From contig JAIYAV010000224.1 of the NCBI GenBank assembly GCA_027488855.1, positions 1-35,750 on the forward strand: 35,750 nt of DNA, written 5' to 3'. Position numbers and translations under genes: made by a program. How positions within the stretch are numbered: the stretch's first letter is position 1; each line of letters begins with the position of its first letter. This DNA comes from Saprospiraceae bacterium. Its GTDB lineage: Bacteria; Bacteroidota; Bacteroidia; Chitinophagales; Saprospiraceae. Below the pieces are notes generated by a model, which was given only the letters and a program-made list of their open reading frames with translations, searched no databases and was not told the origin of the DNA. Shown one piece after another: positions 8,128 to 17,148 of the stretch.

Positions 8128-8982
8128 TTAGAATATTTCAATATTGCCTTTTTTTAAGGCAATTTCGTACAAATCTTCCCGTTTGCGCTGCAACAAATCC
8201 AATTTGCGCTTGTGCAGCACGAAGGTACGCGCTTGTTGTTGAATGTACCCTAAAGGGGCAATTTCTTTCCGATTTTTTAACTCCAGTAGTCGGAAATAAT
8301 ACACAAATTGATCATCACTTTGGCGGAATTCCCGCTTGGAGGCGATATTGTCGGCCGTGATGGTACCTTTGGGCATCACCGACCCGATCACATCTACCTT
8401 GTGCCAAATGCTGTCAACGAGGGTATGCGCGGTGGCATATTTTTGGCAATAAGCCTCCAATTTGGAGAGATTGCTGCCTCTTGGTTTGGTCCAAAAGTTC
8501 AATAAACTATCCGTTTTGGGAACTGGAGCGGCTATTTTGATGAAGTAGCAACGAATGATGGGCGTTTCCAACTCGTACTGCTCCTTGTTTTGTTCATAAA
8601 ACCCCTGCAACTCGGTTTTGGTTACGGTAGAGTCCAGGAGTTGTTCTACCAGTACCTGCTCATAGTTGTTGCGGATCAACGAACGCCGGTAGTCCCTTAC
8701 CAACTGGTCAATATTCAGATCAGGTGGCAGGTTTTTTTCAGCTTCGTGCATCAACAGTTCCTCGCGCACCCAGCGGCTCACAAAAGCTTGAATGATCAAA
8801 AAACTGTCGGAACGGGAAGCTTTTTCGGGGAACATGTTTTCCAAGTCCGAAAGGTGCAATTCCCGGTTAAAAACACGTGCCAGCAACCGATCTGCTCCAC
8901 GGTCTGCTTGCCAGTCACAGGCGACCAGGGTCACTGCCAGTGCGGAAAACACCAGAAGGTTCAAGCTCCACTTACCAAACAT
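8128..8982 (-). CDS. Lipoprotein, SurA-like chaperone lacking clear PPIase domain
   Basis: 284 residues from the ATG at 8982. An in-frame TTG or similar start at 9015 would lie inside a palindrome and is rejected. The signal peptide has a lipobox LVAC with lipid-accepting C22, so it is a lipoprotein. Residues about 35-150 resemble the SurA/PpiD N-terminal chaperone arm (LARVFNRELHLSDLENMFPE, FVSRWVREELLMHEAEKN). The central part (ETPIIRCYFIKIAAP) is a much-degenerated PpiC-like region without recognisable active-site residues. It lies between two full parvulins in the same operon, so it is probably a membrane-anchored, catalytically inactive chaperone acting with them. The chaperone role is inferred mainly from context. 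Confidence 0.82.
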   Translation of the reverse strand: MFGKWSLNLLVFSALAVTLVACDWQADRGADRLLARVFNRELHLSDLENMFPEKASRSDSFLIIQAFVSRWVREELLMHEAEKNLPPDLNIDQLVRDYRRSLIRNNYEQVLVEQLLDSTVTKTELQGFYEQNKEQYELETPIIRCYFIKIAAPVPKTDSLLNFWTKPRGSNLSKLEAYCQKYATAHTLVDSIWHKVDVIGSVMPKGTITADNIASKREFRQSDDQFVYYFRLLELKNRKEIAPLGYIQQQARTFVLHKRKLDLLQRKREDLYEIALKKGNIEIF

Positions 8983-8997
8983 AGCTGTTGTTGGGGA

Positions 8998-9078
8998 AGT
9001 TGAGAAGTTGAGCAACTGGCACTTCGACGCTTCGGCTTCGCTCAGCGACCGAAGTGCCAGTTGCTCAACTTCTCAACT
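8998..9078. repeat. 29-bp perfect inverted repeat overlapping a stop codon
   Basis: Bases 8998-9026 and 9050-9078 are perfect reverse complements (29 bp) around a 23-base loop. The loop is rich in CTTCG/GCTTCG and is partly self-complementary. The right arm contributes the last two bases of the minus-strand TAG stop (9077-9079) of the upstream parvulin gene. The element fills most of the space before the next ATG (8982). On the minus strand no T-run follows, so it is more like a REP-type palindrome than a classical terminator. It could stabilise the upstream mRNA end or damp read-through. Confidence 0.85.
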
Positions 9079-11047
9079 ACTTTTTAATTAAACTTTCAAA
9101 TACCGCTTTTTCAGTCTTCACCGGATATTGCTTTTTCAGCTCATTGACCCATTGCACTTCCAGGTAGTCCTGATAATCGGCAATGATGTAGCCTCGTGCT
9201 TCATTGAGCATCTTGTCCTGAGCAGGGATGATTTTTTCAACCTTGCGGAAAGAATACTCATTGTTTTGCCGGTCAAATTTGGCAATGGTCACTTCTCCCG
9301 TTTTCCATTCTTTCAAATCATTTGCTTCGGGGGATTTGCCTTTTTCCAAAATTTGTTCCTCTACCCGAATACCAATGGTGTCTGACTTGTTGAATTTGGC
9401 CAAGACCTCCTCAGTAGAATGTTTGAGGGCATAGTCACGCATGGGCTCCAAAACCGATTTGGAAATACCATCGACAAAAAATATTGTAGTTTCGGCCCGA
9501 TCTTCCCAGCGGTACTTGCCTTTCAGGGTTTTGAAATAATTTTTCAACCCCACGGTATCCTGTGAAGCCTTGTCCCATACGTTGATGCGGGTCGCTTCAA
9601 ACAAGAGAATACCTTCTTCGTACTCGCGCAACAAGGCTTTGAACTCTGGATATTTTTGATCCAGGCGTTGCTCCTCAAAGCGCAGGCAAGATTCATTGAC
9701 GTATTCCTCGTAAAGGTTTTGCACCGCTGCATCAACACTGGTCTCGCCCGACATCCGCATGCGCTGCCGGGTGGCATTTTCAACAAATTGGGCAAAGTCA
9801 CCCAAAGTGTGAGCCTTTTTTGCCATCGTAAACAGCACCTTGTTACTAGGTGTTTGAGGTGCATGCCACTGAAAAGTGAAAAAGGTATCGTTCAAGGTCG
9901 CGGCAAACTCGGTCACCAGATTGGGATAATCCTTAAAGCTGGTTTCGCGTTTGATGTCCTCCACCATGGCCTTGCGTGCCATTTCAAAGCGGGCATCTCG
10001 TTTGATGCGTGCTTCTAATTGACCACGCATTTGGTCATAAGGTTGTATCTCTTTTTTGCTGATGCGCTTAATGATGTGCCAACCCACGCTCGTTTGAAAA
10101 GGTAAAGAATATTCGCCATCTTTAGCAATACTGTAAGCCGCATCTTCAAAAGCTTGCTCGAAACGGTTGATGGTCACAAAACCCACGTAACCGCCTTTGT
10201 CTGCGGTGCGAGAATCGTTGGAATTTTTAGCCGCCAGTTCTTCAAAATTAGTACCGCGCTTCAGTGAAGCATAAATGGTGTCAATCTGAGATTTGACAAC
10301 AATTGCATCATTGCCTTCGGTACGCAGCAAAATGTGGGCTACTTCCACTTCTCCACGAGCTGGGCGCTTGCTGTGTACTTTCAGCAAATGGTAGCCAGCG
10401 CTGGTGCGGATCGGCATCGAGACTTGCTCAAAAGGCAGGCGATAAGCCGCACTTTCCAGCGCATAAAACCCATTGGGGAACATAGCGGTAACGTAACCGA
10501 TGTGGCCGCCGTTGGTTGCAGCAGATTTATCCGCAGAAACCTGTTGGGCTACGGTCGCAAATTTCTCACCCTTGAGCAAACGGGCACGCGCCTCCATGGC
10601 CAGGCGATGGGCTTCGAGGGTATCGGTGCCTTTGGCCTCGGCGGGCAGCGCAAAAAGGATGTGGCTGATGTCGAGATCGAATTGAGAGCGCTCAAACAGC
10701 TCTTTGGTCAATTTTTCGGTCACCTGCTTGTTCAACAGGTAGGAGTCGGCCAACTGACGGCGGTAACCAGCCAATTCTTCCTGGAGCGCCTGCACGGTAT
10801 CCAGTTTCATGTCTTTGGCCTTCTTTACCTTGAGTTTGAATTTGGTGTACAAATCCAAATACTCTTGCAGGGTGGCGCGGGAAAAATCCGCATTTTTTCC
10901 ATTGGTTTTGGAATAGATGTACTTGAATTCGGAAACATGCACCGGAGTGCCATCTACCGTAAACAACACCGGGTCTTTATCCTGTGCCTGGGTGAAAACG
11001 ATCAGGCTGAAAAAGCAGCCCAGAAGCAGCAAAAGGTTCTTTGCCAT
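9077..11047 (-). CDS. Periplasmic peptidyl-prolyl isomerase with two PpiC domains
   Basis: 656 residues with a signal peptide (LIVFTQAQ, cleavage near 21). After an N-terminal segment (VLFTVDGTPVHVSEFKYIYS) and helices come two adjacent parvulin domains. One is at about 120-225 (DISHILFALP, NGGHIGYVTAMFP, TSAGYHLLKV). The other is at about 232-335 (EVAHILLRTEG, DKGGYVGFVTINRFE, TSVGWHIIKRI). The remaining about 320 residues are a long helical and mixed region without a recognised domain. The product should be a PpiD/SurA-like folding factor for envelope proteins. It is the first of three chaperone genes following murF-alr on the same strand, 75 bases downstream of that gene's stop. The Bacteroidota habit of having several tandem parvulins here is typical. 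Confidence 0.92.
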   Translation of the reverse strand: MAKNLLLLLGCFFSLIVFTQAQDKDPVLFTVDGTPVHVSEFKYIYSKTNGKNADFSRATLQEYLDLYTKFKLKVKKAKDMKLDTVQALQEELAGYRRQLADSYLLNKQVTEKLTKELFERSQFDLDISHILFALPAEAKGTDTLEAHRLAMEARARLLKGEKFATVAQQVSADKSAATNGGHIGYVTAMFPNGFYALESAAYRLPFEQVSMPIRTSAGYHLLKVHSKRPARGEVEVAHILLRTEGNDAIVVKSQIDTIYASLKRGTNFEELAAKNSNDSRTADKGGYVGFVTINRFEQAFEDAAYSIAKDGEYSLPFQTSVGWHIIKRISKKEIQPYDQMRGQLEARIKRDARFEMARKAMVEDIKRETSFKDYPNLVTEFAATLNDTFFTFQWHAPQTPSNKVLFTMAKKAHTLGDFAQFVENATRQRMRMSGETSVDAAVQNLYEEYVNESCLRFEEQRLDQKYPEFKALLREYEEGILLFEATRINVWDKASQDTVGLKNYFKTLKGKYRWEDRAETTIFFVDGISKSVLEPMRDYALKHSTEEVLAKFNKSDTIGIRVEEQILEKGKSPEANDLKEWKTGEVTIAKFDRQNNEYSFRKVEKIIPAQDKMLNEARGYIIADYQDYLEVQWVNELKKQYPVKTEKAVFESLIKK

Positions 11048-11122
11048 GTTAAGTTTTATTTTAGTAGTGGGGGCAAAATGAATATTATTTTTTTTTCGCC
11101 CCTTAGCGTCGCAAAAATATAC

Positions 11123-13579
11123 TTATTCCTGTAAATAGACACGTTTAACTCGGGGGGAAATTCCGGTAAATACCTCATACGGAATGGTTCCGAGGGTTTG
11201 TGCCAATTCATTTACAGAAGGATCCAATCCAAAAATCTCCACGGTATCCCCCGTTTGGGCCTCGGGAATATGGCTGAGGTCGATCATCGACATGTCCATA
11301 CACACGCTGCCCAAAATTGGGGCTTTTTTTCCGCGTACCTTCACCTGAAAAGCGCCATTGCCTGCCCCACGACGTAAACCGTCGGCATATCCAACCGAAA
11401 TTGTTCCAGTTCGCATGAGAGAATGGGCTTGGGCACGGCGACCATAACCAATGGTTTCGCCAGCGGCAACTTCCTTGATTTGTGAAATAGTAGCCTTAAA
11501 ACTCAAAACTACCTGCAGTGGCTCGGGTAAGGTATTGCTTACATCGATGCCATACAGGCCAATTCCCAAACGCACCATATCCTGCTGGTATTGTGGAAAA
11601 CGGGTAATGCCATTGGAGTTGAGCGCATGTTGCAGGGGGCGATAGCCCACAGTAGCCGAAATTTGCTCAAAAGCAGCTTGAAAACGGCGAGCTTGCTCGT
11701 GGGTGAAGGCATCGTGTTGAGGGTCTTCACTGGCAGCAAGGTGGGTATAGATGGACTTGACCAGGAGGGCAGGATGTTGACGCAGGTAATCCAATAACCC
11801 AGGTAGCTCATGGCTGTCAAAACCCAGGCGGTGCATGCCACTGTCGATACTGAGGTGGATGCCGTGAGGGAGGACTTCATGGCGCAAGTTGCGGAGTTGT
11901 TCCAAACTGTACACGACTGGTTCCAAACGGTGTTGGCGCATTTGTTCAAAAGCCCCGGCTTCAGGATTCAGCACCATAATCGGGGCGCTAATGCCCGCCT
12001 GCCGCAGTTCGATGCCTTCATCGGCATAGGCCACACAGCAGTAGTCTACCCGCAGGTGTTCGAGCAAGCGGGCTACTTCCTTACTGCCTGCACCATAAGC
12101 GGTGGCCTTGACCATCACCATCGTTCTGACTCCAGGGCGCAAACAACGCTGATAGGCACGCAAATTGTGGGCCAGGGCACTCAGATTGACCTCCAAACGC
12201 GCCTGATGTACCTGTCGAGCCAGGGCTTGAGCTATTTTTTCGAGGTGGTACGGTCGGGCACCTTTGATGAGGAGGATTTCGGATTGAAAGTGGAGTTGTG
12301 GCAGCGCATCGAGTAGATGTTGAGTGTTTTCAAAATAATTCTGCTCAAAACCTTCGGGCAAAAAGTCATGTAGCTGCATCGTCGCCGTCCCAACTCCGAT
12401 CACTCGTTCAATTTGGTATTCTTCAATCAGGCGACTGATTTTTTGGTACAGTTGTTTTTGGGTGCTGCCACTTTGTAGAATTTCGGACAGGATCAAGCTG
12501 CGTTTGCGGCCATGTTCGTGCTGGCGCATCCACTGCAAGCCCAGGCGTAGCGAGCTGAGGTCGGCATTGTAGGTATCGTTGATGATGAGGCAATCGTTTT
12601 GTCCATCCAACAATTCCATGCGCATGGCTACGGGCTCCAACTGCGCCATGCGTTCAGCAATTTGCTCTGCTTTGATGCACAGATGCAACAAAAGTACCCA
12701 GCAATGAATGGCATTTTCAATGGCCGCCTGATCGGTAAAAGGCAGCGTAATCCGTTGAGTTTGCCCCTGGAACTTGCCTTCCAAATGGGTCTGATTGAGG
12801 AATATTTCCGGTTTTTGTACAAAAAAATCGGCGCTGGGGTGTTGCCCGAGCGACCAGCTTAGTTTTTTACACGAAAGTGCTTGAATCTCGGCCTGAATGG
12901 CCGGATCATCAGCGCAATAAATCAGTAACTCGACAGCTGCAAAAAGTTGTAACTTTTCGCGTAACTTCACGTGTTTGCTCGTAAATCCTTCGTTGTGGGC
13001 CTCCCCAAGCATGGTAAAAATTCCGATCTGGGGTTGGACGATTTTTGCTAAATTCGCCATCTCGCCGGGGCGAGAGATGCCTGCTTCAAAAATGCCCAGT
13101 TCGTGTTGGGACTGGATGTTCCATACCGAGAGTGGCACCCCGATCTGGGAGTTAAAACTGCGGGGGCTGCGGATGATCGCGTAGTTGGCATACAACAACT
13201 GAAAAAGCCATTCCTTAACGGTGGTTTTGCCATTGCTGCCCGTGATACCAATGACTTGGAGGGGGAATTGCTGACGATGATGCGCCGCCAGTTGTTGCAG
13301 TGCGGCAATGACATTGGGCACCAGCAGGAAATTCGCATCGGGGAATGCGTGGGGCTCTGGCAATTCGGTCAACACAAAATTGCGCACCCCAGCCTGGTAT
13401 ACTGCCGCGATGAACTGATGCCCATCGTGTTGAGCACCCTTGATGGCAAAAAAGAGGCTGCGCTCAGCAAAAATGATTTGGCGGCTATCCAGCAACAAAT
13501 GTTCAATTTGGGCCTCATGCAGCGGCCTATCCGCGGTTTTGGCTTGTAAAATGTGTTGAATGGCCTCGATGGAATACAT
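11123..13579 (-). CDS. murF-alr: Bifunctional MurF ligase / alanine racemase
   Basis: About 818 residues from the ATG at 13579 (MYSIEAIQHIL); another in-frame ATG lies at 13588. The N-terminal half (to about 450) is UDP-N-acetylmuramoyl-tripeptide:D-Ala-D-Ala ligase, with ATP loop GITGSNGKTTVKEW, DSRQI and the ligase C-terminal domain (IINDTYNADLSSLR). The C-terminal half (about 455-818) is a PLP-dependent alanine racemase. Its PLP lysine is in MVMVKATAYGAG and its catalytic tyrosine in TISVGYADGLRRG, with VCMDMSMID near the end. It thus makes D-alanine and adds D-Ala-D-Ala to the peptidoglycan precursor in the cytoplasm. This fusion is characteristic of Bacteroidota. It leads the minus-strand envelope cluster with three parvulins; the divergent neighbour is a NUDIX gene. 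All key residues are present. Confidence 0.95.
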   Translation of the reverse strand: MYSIEAIQHILQAKTADRPLHEAQIEHLLLDSRQIIFAERSLFFAIKGAQHDGHQFIAAVYQAGVRNFVLTELPEPHAFPDANFLLVPNVIAALQQLAAHHRQQFPLQVIGITGSNGKTTVKEWLFQLLYANYAIIRSPRSFNSQIGVPLSVWNIQSQHELGIFEAGISRPGEMANLAKIVQPQIGIFTMLGEAHNEGFTSKHVKLREKLQLFAAVELLIYCADDPAIQAEIQALSCKKLSWSLGQHPSADFFVQKPEIFLNQTHLEGKFQGQTQRITLPFTDQAAIENAIHCWVLLLHLCIKAEQIAERMAQLEPVAMRMELLDGQNDCLIINDTYNADLSSLRLGLQWMRQHEHGRKRSLILSEILQSGSTQKQLYQKISRLIEEYQIERVIGVGTATMQLHDFLPEGFEQNYFENTQHLLDALPQLHFQSEILLIKGARPYHLEKIAQALARQVHQARLEVNLSALAHNLRAYQRCLRPGVRTMVMVKATAYGAGSKEVARLLEHLRVDYCCVAYADEGIELRQAGISAPIMVLNPEAGAFEQMRQHRLEPVVYSLEQLRNLRHEVLPHGIHLSIDSGMHRLGFDSHELPGLLDYLRQHPALLVKSIYTHLAASEDPQHDAFTHEQARRFQAAFEQISATVGYRPLQHALNSNGITRFPQYQQDMVRLGIGLYGIDVSNTLPEPLQVVLSFKATISQIKEVAAGETIGYGRRAQAHSLMRTGTISVGYADGLRRGAGNGAFQVKVRGKKAPILGSVCMDMSMIDLSHIPEAQTGDTVEIFGLDPSVNELAQTLGTIPYEVFTGISPRVKRVYLQE

Positions 13580-13670
13580 GGCAATCATTTTTTGCAAGCA
13601 GCAAAGGAACGGAATTAGTTGAAGAGTTTCAACCCTTCAACTTTTCAATTCAAAACCCTGTTTACCAAAC

Positions 13671-14315
13671 ATGGACTTGACATTTATACAAAGACTAGAA
13701 AAAAACCTGCAGCATCCACTACCAGGGGAAATGGCTCAAATCAAAATGGCCCATCCTGCTCGTTATCAAGGGCGTGACATCCCCCCTACCGCTATTTTGG
13801 CCGGGGTATTGGCGCTATTTTTTCCAAAAAATGGACAATGGAATTTGGTGTTCATCGAGCGGGTTTCGCACAACCCACGGGACGTACACAAGGGGCAAAT
13901 CAGTTTCCCCGGTGGCCGCTTTGACGATGGCGATGGGCACTCTGCGCAAACTGCCCTGCGCGAAGCGCATGAAGAAGTAGGGGTAAATCCGGCAGATGTC
14001 AAACTATTGGGGGCGCTCACTGAATTGTACATCCCCGTAAGCAACTTCCAGGTGCATCCCCACGTGGGCTTTATAGAATATGCTCCACAATGGCAGCCCC
14101 AGGTAACGGAAGTGGCCGATGTATTGGAAGTGCCTTTTGAGTACTTTCAAAATCCAGCCCATCAAAAGATGAAGGATCTGGTGATCAATCCTAATTTTAC
14201 GCTGACGGATGTGCCTTATTTTGACCTAGGGGGGAGAATATTGTGGGGTGCTACGGCGATGATTGTGAGTGAGTTGTTGGAGGTGGTCTCGCAAATGGAA
14301 GAGGCGAGAGTTTAA
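13671..14315 (+). CDS. NUDIX hydrolase, CoA pyrophosphatase type
   Basis: 214 residues. The NUDIX box is complete: GGRFDDGDG, then TALREAHEEVGV, carrying the REUxEE metal-binding helix. Just before it is KGQISFPGG, the family signature of coenzyme A pyrophosphatases (UPF0035 motif), with the upstream SHNPRDVH matching the CoA-specific region. It probably hydrolyses CoA or oxidised CoA derivatives to phosphopantetheine and adenosine 3',5'-bisphosphate. It begins at the ATG at 13671, divergent from murF-alr with a 91-base gap that contains a 7-bp hairpin (13618-13624 with 13635-13641). The gene ends 40 bases from the converging UPF0175 gene. Confidence 0.9.
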   Translation: MDLTFIQRLEKNLQHPLPGEMAQIKMAHPARYQGRDIPPTAILAGVLALFFPKNGQWNLVFIERVSHNPRDVHKGQISFPGGRFDDGDGHSAQTALREAHEEVGVNPADVKLLGALTELYIPVSNFQVHPHVGFIEYAPQWQPQVTEVADVLEVPFEYFQNPAHQKMKDLVINPNFTLTDVPYFDLGGRILWGATAMIVSELLEVVSQMEEARV

Positions 14316-14355
14316 AATTTATTCTCCAGCGAGTAAAAGAACATTTTGGACAACC

Positions 14356-14613
14356 TTACGCATTTAAGAGGTCTTGTTGAAGTTGGATTGGATTGGGATT
14401 TCCCAAAATAGAAACCTGATATTCTGCCTCTAATTCAAGGAAAGAAAGACGTGTAATGCCCAATAACTGGGAGGCCATCCCGGAGGAAAGTTTACCTAGT
14501 TCATAAAGTTTGACAACGGATAACCTCAATATTTCCCGTGCTAATTCTTGCTCTTGCATTTTTAAGGCAAAAGCAAGCTCTTGAGGTATGGCAACATTTA
14601 TTTCAGAAGTCAT
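14356..14613 (-). CDS. UPF0175-family small protein (antitoxin-like)
   Basis: 85 residues. The core ELGKLSSGMASQLLGITRLSF and the following LELEAEYQV match UPF0175, a family of small helix-turn-helix-like proteins often encoded beside PIN-domain toxins (for example DUF3368). The N-terminus (INVAIPQELAFAL) resembles the ribbon start of such antitoxins. No PIN or other toxin gene is adjacent: downstream (minus) is the converging NUDIX gene 40 bases away, and upstream is the MacB-type permease gene. It therefore looks like an orphan, perhaps a remnant of a toxin-antitoxin pair or a stand-alone regulator. The upstream gene's stop-codon hairpin (14672-14701) separates the two. Confidence 0.8.
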   Translation of the reverse strand: MTSEINVAIPQELAFALKMQEQELAREILRLSVVKLYELGKLSSGMASQLLGITRLSFLELEAEYQVSILGNPNPIQLQQDLLNA

Positions 14614-14671
14614 TTTTGAATTTTCCCAAATTTATTGATTTTCCAAGACAAAGGCAAGCCCTAAGGGTTGA

Positions 14672-14701
14672 TATGAGTAATAGTCTCGCCCATTACTCAT
14701 A
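14672..14701. terminator. 9-bp hairpin overlapping the permease stop codon
   Basis: Bases 14672-14680 pair perfectly with 14693-14701 around a 12-base loop. The right arm contains the minus-strand TAA stop of the permease gene (14693-14695). There is no clear U-tract after it, so it is a weak terminator or an mRNA 3'-end stabiliser. Confidence 0.4.
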
Positions 14702-15934
14702 CCGCAATGACTCAATCGGATCCAATCTCGCAGCCTTCATAGCCGGATACAAACCCGACGCCAGCCCCACTACCGTACAAGTCACCACCGCCATGGTGAT
14801 CCACATCCAGGGGAACAAGAAAGAGCCACCCATGAAGTAAGTCACGGTGTTGCCAATCAATACGCCGAGGATGATGCCCAAAAAGCCACCCATCAAGGAA
14901 ATAACTACGGCTTCGGTGAGGAATTGGATCAGGATATGTCGTCGGGTAGCACCTAGGGCTTTGCTGATGCCCACTTCTCGGGTTCGTTCGGTTACGGATA
15001 CGAGCATGATGTTCATCAAGCCAATGGCCGCACCCAATAGTGTGATCAGCCCGATACCTGCCGCAGCGGCCCGGAAATAAACCGTATTTTCCTTGATGAT
15101 GCCAATCAAACTGTCACTTTTGGTGATTTCAAAATCGTTGTCTTGTGAAGCCCGCAGCTTCCGGATGTTGCGCAATAGGCCCGTAGCAATCGCAATTGCA
15201 TTGTCAATTTGGGTCGGGTCGGTCACCGCAACCATGATGCGGTAATTGGTATTCTGAGTGGCGTAAGACATTTTACCAGTATACAAGGGGACAATGATGC
15301 GGCGATCCTCATCCTGATTCATGCTGGAGCCTTTGGATTTGAGTACCCCAATGACCGTGAGTTTCATGCTCCCTGTAGAAATGGTTTGCCCAATGGCCTT
15401 ATCGGCTTTGCCTTTGAACAACAACTTGACAACCTCGGCCCCAATGATGGTGACATACCCACCACTATTCACTTCTCTGGCCGTAAATCCGCGACCTATT
15501 TCCAGATCAAAACCTTTCGCTTCCAGGTAATTTTCATCTGCTGCAAAAACCAGCATGACCGGGTTGGTCTTTTCCTTGCCCGAACGCAGTGCCGCATTGT
15601 TGGTACAACGAAATGAAATGGCCGTACGCGCATTGAACCGAAAGCGCTCTTTAAAAGCCGATGATTGTTGGAAGGTGAATACTTCTCCACGCTTGGCTAC
15701 CTGGCCACCCCGGTTGCCCCGCACCCCTTCGTCAAACTTGGGATCCACATCAAAAGCATTGGCCCCCAAATAGGATAAATTGCTGCTCAGCGAATAGATG
15801 GCACTGTCAATGGCCGTCAAAATACCCACCAGGGCCATAATGCCCAGAGCAATAATCAGCAGGGTAAGTACTGCTCTTAAGGAATTGGCTCGGATGGAGC
15901 GGAAGGCCAAATTGATATTTTCGGTAAAATTCAT
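14693..15934 (-). CDS. MacB/FtsX-type ABC transporter permease
   Basis: 413 residues. The first membrane helix is at about 20-42 ([20 protein letters not shown]). A large periplasmic MacB_PCD domain (about 45-270) follows. The last 130 residues are the FtsX domain with three helices, including [20 protein letters not shown] and the coupling segment [18 protein letters not shown]. The end [21 protein letters not shown] is the classical MacB ending. No ATPase gene is adjacent; the partner must be encoded elsewhere. Such permeases act in mechanotransmission-type export or in lipoprotein/peptide extraction; the substrate is unknown. Start ATG at 15934. It diverges from rfbA across 313 bases that hold a long palindrome. 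Confidence 0.9.
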   Translation of the reverse strand: MNFTENINLAFRSIRANSLRAVLTLLIIALGIMALVGILTAIDSAIYSLSSNLSYLGANAFDVDPKFDEGVRGNRGGQVAKRGEVFTFQQSSAFKERFRFNARTAISFRCTNNAALRSGKEKTNPVMLVFAADENYLEAKGFDLEIGRGFTAREVNSGGYVTIIGAEVVKLLFKGKADKAIGQTISTGSMKLTVIGVLKSKGSSMNQDEDRRIIVPLYTGKMSYATQNTNYRIMVAVTDPTQIDNAIAIATGLLRNIRKLRASQDNDFEITKSDSLIGIIKENTVYFRAAAAGIGLITLLGAAIGLMNIMLVSVTERTREVGISKALGATRRHILIQFLTEAVVISLMGGFLGIILGVLIGNTVTYFMGGSFLFPWMWITMAVVTCTVVGLASGLYPAMKAARLDPIESLRYE

Positions 15935-16247
15935 AGCAAAATCATTTCATAAAGTACGAAAGATAAGGGCTTATCGTTAGGGCTAGTGCATTGTTCGATA
16001 AAAGGCAGGTCTTTTTAGACGGGAGAGCCTTTGTCTTCCTTATATTTACCCTCGAGAGCATGTCTAAAATATTTTATTTTGCTGCAAATGGCCCAATTTG
16101 GGTTGAACTTCGTTCCGAAAATGCTCATGTAGCGCTGCTACACTCCGCTTTTCGTGCCTCATTCAACCCAAATTGGCCTCATTTTCGCTTAAAATAAAAT
16201 ATTTAGACATGCTCGTGTTTTTCTCAAACCTATAAAATTAAACTACA
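15935..16247. promoter_or_regulatory. Divergent intergenic region with a long palindrome
   Basis: This 313-base gap between the divergent permease and rfbA genes contains no credible gene. Its middle (16056-16214) is the long palindrome listed separately. The flanks (15935-16055 and 16215-16247) must hold the two promoters, but I see no confident -33/-7 pair. Confidence 0.4.
16056..16214. repeat. 159-base long imperfect palindrome (MITE-like or structured RNA)
   Basis: The outer arms 16056-16080 and 16191-16214 are reverse complements except for one bulged A. Inner arms 16090-16107 and 16162-16178 match with one bulged C. The centre has a perfect 6-bp hairpin (16128-16133 with 16137-16142, loop GCT), and CGAAAA/TTTTCG pairs lie in between. 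The whole element thus folds into one long hairpin. It contains no transposase frame. A miniature inverted-repeat element or a large palindromic intergenic repeat is most likely. Confidence 0.8.
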
Positions 16248-17114
16248 ATGAAGGGAATCATTCTGGCTGGTGGCCTCGGTACCCGTTTGTATCCACTCAC
16301 ACTAGCGGTGAGCAAACAGTTGATGCCAGTATACGACAAACCGATGATTTATTACCCTTTGTCTACGCTGATGTCGGCGGGCATTCGGGACATTCTGATC
16401 ATTTCTACACCGCATGATTTGCCCAATTTTGCCAAATTATTGGGGGATGGCTCAGAGATCGGCTGTAACTTTTCTTACGTCGCTCAACACGATCCTAATG
16501 GACTGGCACAAGCCTTCGTATTGGGGGAGGAATTTATTGGAGGCGACAGTGCGGCCCTGATTTTGGGCGACAATATTTTTTATGGCAACGGTTTAAAAGA
16601 GTTGTTGCAAGAATCGGTAGACCCTCAGGGAGGGGTGGTTTTTGCCTATCAGGTAGCCGACCCAGAGCGCTATGGGGTAGTCGAGTTTGATAAAAAATTC
16701 AAGGCCCTGTCCATCGAAGAAAAACCAATTAAACCCAAATCCAATTACGCAGTTCCGGGTTTGTATTTTTACAACAACAGCGTGGTGGAGGTTGCCAAAA
16801 ACCTGAAACCCAGCGCCAGAGGCGAATACGAGATCACCGATGTCAACAAATACTACCTGGAGGTAGGAAAGCTGGAGGTAGGCGTTTTGGGCCGGGGCAT
16901 CGCTTGGTTGGATACTGGCACCCACCAGTCCTTGATGCAAGCTGGTCAATTCATCCAGGTGATTGAAGAACGGCAGGGGCTCAAAATTGGCTGCATCGAA
17001 GAAACAGCTTTTGAGATGGGCTTCATTGATACAACACAGATGGAAGTACTGGCTCATCGCTACATGAAGAGTGGATATGGGGAGTACTTGATGAATGTGC
17101 TGAAGATGAGCTGA
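16248..17114 (+). CDS. rfbA: Glucose-1-phosphate thymidylyltransferase
   Basis: 288 residues, the family's usual length. The N-terminal nucleotide-binding motif is [17 protein letters not shown], followed by the substrate loop [16 protein letters not shown]. The metal-binding aspartate region is [10 protein letters not shown], and [22 protein letters not shown] and WLDTGTH complete the RfbA fingerprint. It makes dTDP-glucose from dTTP and glucose 1-phosphate, the first step to dTDP-rhamnose and other deoxysugars of surface polysaccharide. The partner genes rfbB, rfbC and rfbD are not in the window, so the pathway is dispersed. An M19 dipeptidase gene follows after 34 bases on the same strand without an obvious functional link. 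Confidence 0.96.
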   Translation: MKGIILAGGLGTRLYPLTLAVSKQLMPVYDKPMIYYPLSTLMSAGIRDILIISTPHDLPNFAKLLGDGSEIGCNFSYVAQHDPNGLAQAFVLGEEFIGGDSAALILGDNIFYGNGLKELLQESVDPQGGVVFAYQVADPERYGVVEFDKKFKALSIEEKPIKPKSNYAVPGLYFYNNSVVEVAKNLKPSARGEYEITDVNKYYLEVGKLEVGVLGRGIAWLDTGTHQSLMQAGQFIQVIEERQGLKIGCIEETAFEMGFIDTTQMEVLAHRYMKSGYGEYLMNVLKMS

Positions 17115-17148
17115 TTGATTTACTGATGTCCTTATACCAATTTCTCCA

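Noticed and set aside
10334-11134. 266-residue open frame on the plus strand
   Set aside because: It is antisense to the two-domain parvulin gene, with no recognisable domain.
16056-16214. Possible insertion sequence
   Set aside because: The element is too short and contains no transposase frame.
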